Assembly: GCA_002404675.1 (NCBI GenBank)
Contig: DHKE01000073.1
Location: 1-9,193 of the forward strand
Source: Porphyromonadaceae bacterium UBA4702
GTDB taxonomy: Bacteria; Bacteroidota; Bacteroidia; Bacteroidales; Muribaculaceae
Reading direction: 5' to 3'
DNA length: 9,193 nucleotides
Shown: positions 6,737 through 9,193 of the stretch, one piece after another
Layout of the letters: every line of letters starts with the position of its first letter
Numbering within the stretch: the first letter of the stretch is position 1
Notes under the pieces: generated by a model
The model's input: the letters and a program-made list of their open reading frames with translations, nothing else
Database searches by the model: none
What the model was told of the DNA's origin: nothing
Position numbers and translations under genes: made by a program

Positions 6737-6772
6737 AAAGTCCCTAAGGCCTTTGACGACCTTAGGGACTTT
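6737..6772. terminator. Perfect 13-bp hairpin, bidirectional terminator
   Basis: AAAGTCCCTAAGG (6737-6749) and CCTTAGGGACTTT (6760-6772) are exact reverse complements around a 10-nt loop. GAT (6731-6733) and ATC (6773-6775) extend the stem past a 3-nt bulge. TGTTTAT follows on the plus strand. The hairpin sits between convergent genes, 23 bp after the sigma-factor stop and 23 bp from the end of the BspA-like gene, so it probably terminates both. Confidence 0.85.
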
Positions 6773-6795
6773 ATCTGTTTATGGGAGGGAGATGA

Positions 6796-8139
6796 TTATA
6801 CTGCGACTTTGACGGAATTGCCGCCGATGCGGACAATGTATATGCCGCTCGGCATTGAGGGGATTTCTCCAGCCGAGCCGCGATACATCATCTTGCCGGT
6901 CGTGTCATAGATTTCGACAGTGGCATCAGCTGCTGCGCCGTCAATTACAATGCTGCCGTCAACCACGCGGATATCAACGTCCTCGTTGTCAACTCCTTCA
7001 ATTCCCGATTCCCTCATTTCCACAATGTTGAAGAATTCTTTCCAGCCTTCGGCAGCCGCATACTTGTCTCGGCAGCCATTCGGCACATATAGTGTCGCAT
7101 TGCGGGTTGTTTCCTCGCTGAACGCGTTGTTGCTGCTGGGTATCAGCGGAGGATTTGTGTTATAAGAATAGACTTCTTCCAGTTGGTTACAATCCTTGAA
7201 AGCAAACTCATCGATACTGGAGACATTATCGCCAATTTCCAAAGATGACATCGATGTGCAAAAGTGAAATGCCCGTGTTCCAATTGTCGTCGCATCTACA
7301 TTGGCAGACATTAGCAATTGACAGTTGGAAAATGCTGCCTCGTCTATTTCAGTCACATAGTCGGGGAGAGTCAACGATGTAAATGAGCAGCCGGCAAATG
7401 CATTCTTGCCTATAGTCGTTTCCGCATTGATGTTCAGTATGGCGAGTGACCCACAGGCGATTGCATTCTCGTCTAAAATCGTCTTTGCATTGATGGTAAG
7501 TGACTTAAGCGACGTACAGCCCATAAACATTTCTCCTCGTATCATTGTCCCCATACTGTTGTCAACTGATCGGTCGGAAATTGTCACTGACTCCAATGAA
7601 GAGCAGGCTGTGAATGCATGGGTCTTGACTTCTGTCACGGAATTTGGGATGTCTATTGATTTCAACGAGGAGCAACCCCAGAATGAACGATCTCCAATAG
7701 ATGTCAGCGTACTCGGGAATGTCAAAGATGACAGTGACGTACAGAAATAGAATGCATCATCTCCTATTGAAATCAGATTGGTGCCAAATTCCACAGTCTT
7801 CAGAGACGCGCAATTGTAGAAAGCGGCATACCCGATTTTAGTTACCGTATTCGGGAGAGTTACCGATGTTATGGAATTATCGCGGATGAACGCATATCCG
7901 TCAATTTCAGTGACATAGTACACGTCTGACGAATAAGGCACTTGGGTCGGGATTGTGATGTCGCCGGATATGCTGTGGCCGACAACAGTGACTTTCCCTG
8001 GTTCGCCATTATTGGCTTCTTCGATTACTCTAAATGAGAAGCCCTCATATTGGAAAGAGTCGCCGATAGCGGCAGCGGCAGGAAGAACCGCAATGAGCAT
8101 TGCGATTAGCAATGCAAGTTTTTGGATTGTTGTTTTCAT
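6796..8139 (-). CDS. BspA-like leucine-rich-repeat (LRR_5) secreted surface protein
   Basis: 447 residues. The signal peptide is at 1-24 (MKTTIQKLALLIAMLIAVLP followed by AAAA). Residues 25-70 form a short beta-rich cap (GDSFQYEGFSFRVIEE, DITIPTQVP). About ten TpLRR/BspA repeats run from about 75 to 320 with the pattern I-x3-AF-x2-C-x-SL-x2-[VLI]-x-[ILF], for example IGYAAFYNCASLKTVEFG and IGDDAFYFCTSLSSLTFPS. The usual BspA closing block follows (NPPLIPSSNNAF, LYVPNGCRDKYAAAEGW, FFNIVEM). The last 60 or so residues (VEIYDTTGKMMYRG, MPSGIYIVRIGGNSVKVAV) look like a type IX secretion sorting domain. Such proteins are exported and surface-exposed, and some bind host matrix proteins or other bacteria; the ligand here is unknown. 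One repeat (SDRSVDNSMGTMIRGEMF) carries an insertion. The base composition is more A/T-rich than in the neighbours. Confidence 0.94.
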   Translation of the reverse strand: MKTTIQKLALLIAMLIAVLPAAAAIGDSFQYEGFSFRVIEEANNGEPGKVTVVGHSISGDITIPTQVPYSSDVYYVTEIDGYAFIRDNSITSVTLPNTVTKIGYAAFYNCASLKTVEFGTNLISIGDDAFYFCTSLSSLTFPSTLTSIGDRSFWGCSSLKSIDIPNSVTEVKTHAFTACSSLESVTISDRSVDNSMGTMIRGEMFMGCTSLKSLTINAKTILDENAIACGSLAILNINAETTIGKNAFAGCSFTSLTLPDYVTEIDEAAFSNCQLLMSANVDATTIGTRAFHFCTSMSSLEIGDNVSSIDEFAFKDCNQLEEVYSYNTNPPLIPSSNNAFSEETTRNATLYVPNGCRDKYAAAEGWKEFFNIVEMRESGIEGVDNEDVDIRVVDGSIVIDGAAADATVEIYDTTGKMMYRGSAGEIPSMPSGIYIVRIGGNSVKVAV

Positions 8140-8164
8140 TTTTGTTGGTTTGAGTTGTTTGGGC

Positions 8165-8200
8165 GGTGCGGGTGTGCCGTTTTAGGGCAGCACCCGCACC
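8165..8200 (-). terminator. GC-rich hairpin between the DUF6140-like and BspA-like genes
   Basis: GGTGCGGGTG (8165-8174) and CACCCGCACC (8191-8200) pair perfectly over 10 bp. Past one bulged G (8190), TGCC (8175-8178) pairs with GGCA (8186-8189) around a 7-nt loop. No T-tract follows on the minus strand. It may terminate the upstream unit or lie in the leader of the BspA-like mRNA, whose ATG is 25 bp further on. Confidence 0.6.
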
Positions 8201-8218
8201 AGTTGATTAGGGTCTTGT

Positions 8219-8236
8219 CAGGACATACCCTCTGGA
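8219..8236. repeat. Copy 1 of the CAGGACA/CCCTCTG motif
   Basis: CAGGACATACCCTCTGG lies just beyond the 3' end of the 72-aa gene. It matches the motif at 9121-9134 except for two extra bases (TA) in the middle, in the same orientation. CTCTG and CAGAG also form a small 5-bp stem that includes the stop codon of the 72-aa gene on the minus strand. Confidence 0.4.
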
Positions 8237-8242
8237 GTCAAA

Positions 8243-8461
8243 TCAGAGTTTTTCTACATTGAAATATGCAGCATTTATGTAGCCATTGGGAAAATCCACA
8301 TTGTACTTCATTTTGAACTGTCTCTGGATTTCGGCTCTTACCTTTGAATTGCACCAGGGAAAAGTGCTTCCGGGGTAGGACACTTCAGCTGTCATGCCAG
8401 CCTCGAGACGCTGGTTTCCGTAGTAGATGAGGCGTTTGGTTGTTACTTTGAATAATGCCAT
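8243..8461 (-). CDS. Small 72-aa protein, DUF6140-like
   Basis: 72 residues beginning MALFKVTTKRLIYYGNQRLE and ending YINAAYFNVEKL. The layout is a short beta-strand-rich N-terminus (FKVTTKRLIYYGNQRLEAG), a MTAEVSYPG strand-turn, a helical centre (KVRAEIQRQFKMKYNVD) and a final strand. It resembles the DUF6140 family of small Bacteroidales proteins as I remember it; that assignment needs a profile search. It has no signal peptide, no transmembrane segment and a single cysteine. It starts 19 bp after the stop of the 207-aa gene behind an A-rich leader (ACAAAAACCACAAAAAA), the common Bacteroidetes type of translation start, so the two are probably co-transcribed. Function unknown. I recall such genes from mobile or prophage-like regions, which is a tentative link. 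Confidence 0.72.
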   Translation of the reverse strand: MALFKVTTKRLIYYGNQRLEAGMTAEVSYPGSTFPWCNSKVRAEIQRQFKMKYNVDFPNGYINAAYFNVEKL

Positions 8462-8480
8462 TTTTTTGTGGTTTTTGTGA

Positions 8481-9104
8481 TTAGAGTTCGGATTTGATTA
8501 CCTTGTGCCACCAGTCCCATGAGTAGCCGGCGGAGGGGTGGTAGACGAAGATGATGCGAACGCGGTGTCCGTTGCGCAGCGTGTAGTAGCCGTTGGGTAC
8601 TGCGTATTCGTCAACAATCATGTCCGGACCGGCTTCCCAGCCTTCGCCGGGCAGGTTGTCGTACATGCGTGTCACGCCCCATGCGATGATGAGGTCGGGC
8701 TGCAGCTCCTCGAGCACTTCATAGAATGCCTTCTCCGATACCGCGAAGTCTTCGGGAGTTGGGGCAGTGCGAGCTTCTGTCATGGCTCTCTGGATGTAGT
8801 TGTAGAACGCCACCGAGTTCCAGATGCGTTTGCTCTCTTCTACATCCGTGTCATGTCCGACGAGCGAGCGTTCAAACTTGCGGAATGTTCCGGTCCAGCT
8901 TGCCGTGTCGCCGTTGAGCAGACTGTCAATGGTGACCTCCTTCGTGAAGTTTCCGCATTTCTCGCGTTTTTCCGCTTTTCCACATTCGTTGCAGTCGTCG
9001 CAGTCGCAGATGTGTCCTTCTCCAAGGACGAGGACTTTCTTGCCGAAAATTCCTCCGGTTGCGTAGTCTTTGCCCACCCATGGGCTGAAAAATACGTGTT
9101 CCAT
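8481..9104 (-). CDS. Uracil-DNA glycosylase superfamily-like protein with a cysteine cluster
   Basis: 207 residues. The order of motifs resembles the UDG fold: an N-terminal strand and loop KVLVLGEGH (23-31), where the family has its GxxPG or GQDPY water-activating loop; ESKRIWNSVAFYNYIQ (90-105); LQPDLIIAWGVTRMYDNLP (134-152), the central strand; and IIFVYHPSAGYSWDW (184-198), whose HPS matches the conserved HPSP/HPS DNA-intercalation motif. Straight after GEGH comes a cluster, CDCDDCNEC (33-41) plus Cys50, that could bind zinc or an iron-sulfur centre. The motif-1 catalytic Asp/Asn is not obvious, so it may not be an active glycosylase. No signal peptide. It probably heads a two-gene unit with the 72-aa gene 19 bp downstream. 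Membership in the superfamily is inferred from motifs only. Confidence 0.7.
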   Translation of the reverse strand: MEHVFFSPWVGKDYATGGIFGKKVLVLGEGHICDCDDCNECGKAEKREKCGNFTKEVTIDSLLNGDTASWTGTFRKFERSLVGHDTDVEESKRIWNSVAFYNYIQRAMTEARTAPTPEDFAVSEKAFYEVLEELQPDLIIAWGVTRMYDNLPGEGWEAGPDMIVDEYAVPNGYYTLRNGHRVRIIFVYHPSAGYSWDWWHKVIKSEL

Positions 9105-9193
9105 ATTTCAAAAGTTGCCGCAGGACACCCTCTGAGGCGGTAAGTGTGGTTGAACAAAAAAAGCGTGAGTGCCTGTTTCGTTGCCCATCCTGC
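9105..9193. other. Right-edge intergenic stretch upstream of the UDG-like gene
   Basis: 89 bp to the window end. On the minus strand TTTTTTTG (9160-9153) precedes the second repeat motif, then an A-rich ACTTTTGAAAT leader before the ATG at 9104. I see no TAnnTTTG promoter. The T-run could end an upstream gene whose coding part lies beyond the window. The overlapping frames here are arginine-rich shadows. Confidence 0.4.
9115..9143. repeat. Copy 2 of the CAGGACA/CCCTCTG motif, inside a small hairpin
   Basis: CAGGACACCCTCTG (9121-9134) repeats the motif found at 8219-8236. Here it sits between TTGCCGC (9115-9121) and GCGGTAA (9137-9143), which pair over 7 positions including one G-T. The first copy is flanked by TTG and CAA in a weaker version of the same arrangement. 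Confidence 0.4.

Noticed and set aside
6796..8139. Repeat tract that might be a DNA repeat or CRISPR-like array
   Set aside because: The periodicity is at the protein level (LRR_5 units of about 22-24 residues); the DNA units are diverged and there are no identical repeats with spacers.
8538..9143. 201-aa plus-strand frame opposite the UDG-like gene
   Set aside because: It is Val/Ala/Phe-rich with no domain, while the minus-strand frame has clear motifs, an A-rich leader and a co-oriented neighbour.

Overview
The window reads as about 9.2 kb of a Bacteroidales chromosome, most likely from the Muribaculaceae or a close relative. The family-level placement is inference. The evidence is a methylmalonyl-CoA mutase large subunit with a DGHDRG cobalamin motif, secreted proteins with type IX secretion-like C-termini, a BspA-type leucine-rich-repeat protein, a short (288 aa) RpoD-like sigma factor beginning MRQFKI, and promoters of the Bacteroidetes TTTG / TAnnTTTG kind. 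Translation starts lie behind A-rich leaders rather than clear Shine-Dalgarno sites. I see no rRNA, tRNA or CRISPR.

Layout, left half. Positions 1-1398 (+) hold the C-terminal two thirds of methylmalonyl-CoA mutase, cut by the window edge and followed by a 14-bp hairpin. A B3/4-domain protein (1481-2146, +) and a secreted protein with a sorting-like C-terminus (2165-3070, +) are 18 bp apart and look co-transcribed; a strong hairpin (3092-3130) follows. On the minus strand, between that hairpin and the terminator of the next gene, lies an apparently free-standing 51-aa ORF (3158-3313). Next come an ECF sigma factor (3452-4042, -) with a textbook Bacteroidetes promoter (4159-4190) and a membrane-anchored alpha/beta hydrolase (4278-5534, -) with its own terminator and promoter.

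Layout, right half. Divergent from the hydrolase is a diverged RpoD-like sigma factor (5847-6713, +), ended by a perfect 13-bp stem that faces a convergent BspA-like surface protein (6796-8139, -). The right edge (8243-9104, -) looks accessory. It holds a 72-aa DUF6140-like protein and, upstream of it, a 207-aa protein with the motif layout of the uracil-DNA glycosylase superfamily plus an unusual five-cysteine cluster. A short motif (CAGGACA, then CCCTCTG) occurs just outside both ends of this pair.

How the genes relate. The left end is propionate/succinate metabolism. The middle is a cluster of transcriptional regulators (ECF and RpoD-like sigma factors) around an envelope hydrolase, each apparently its own transcription unit. 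Two exported proteins probably act at the cell surface. I see no clear multi-gene undescribed system. The best candidates for novelty are the Cys-rich UDG-like/DUF6140-like pair with flanking repeats, the 51-aa ORF, and the diverged RpoD paralogue.
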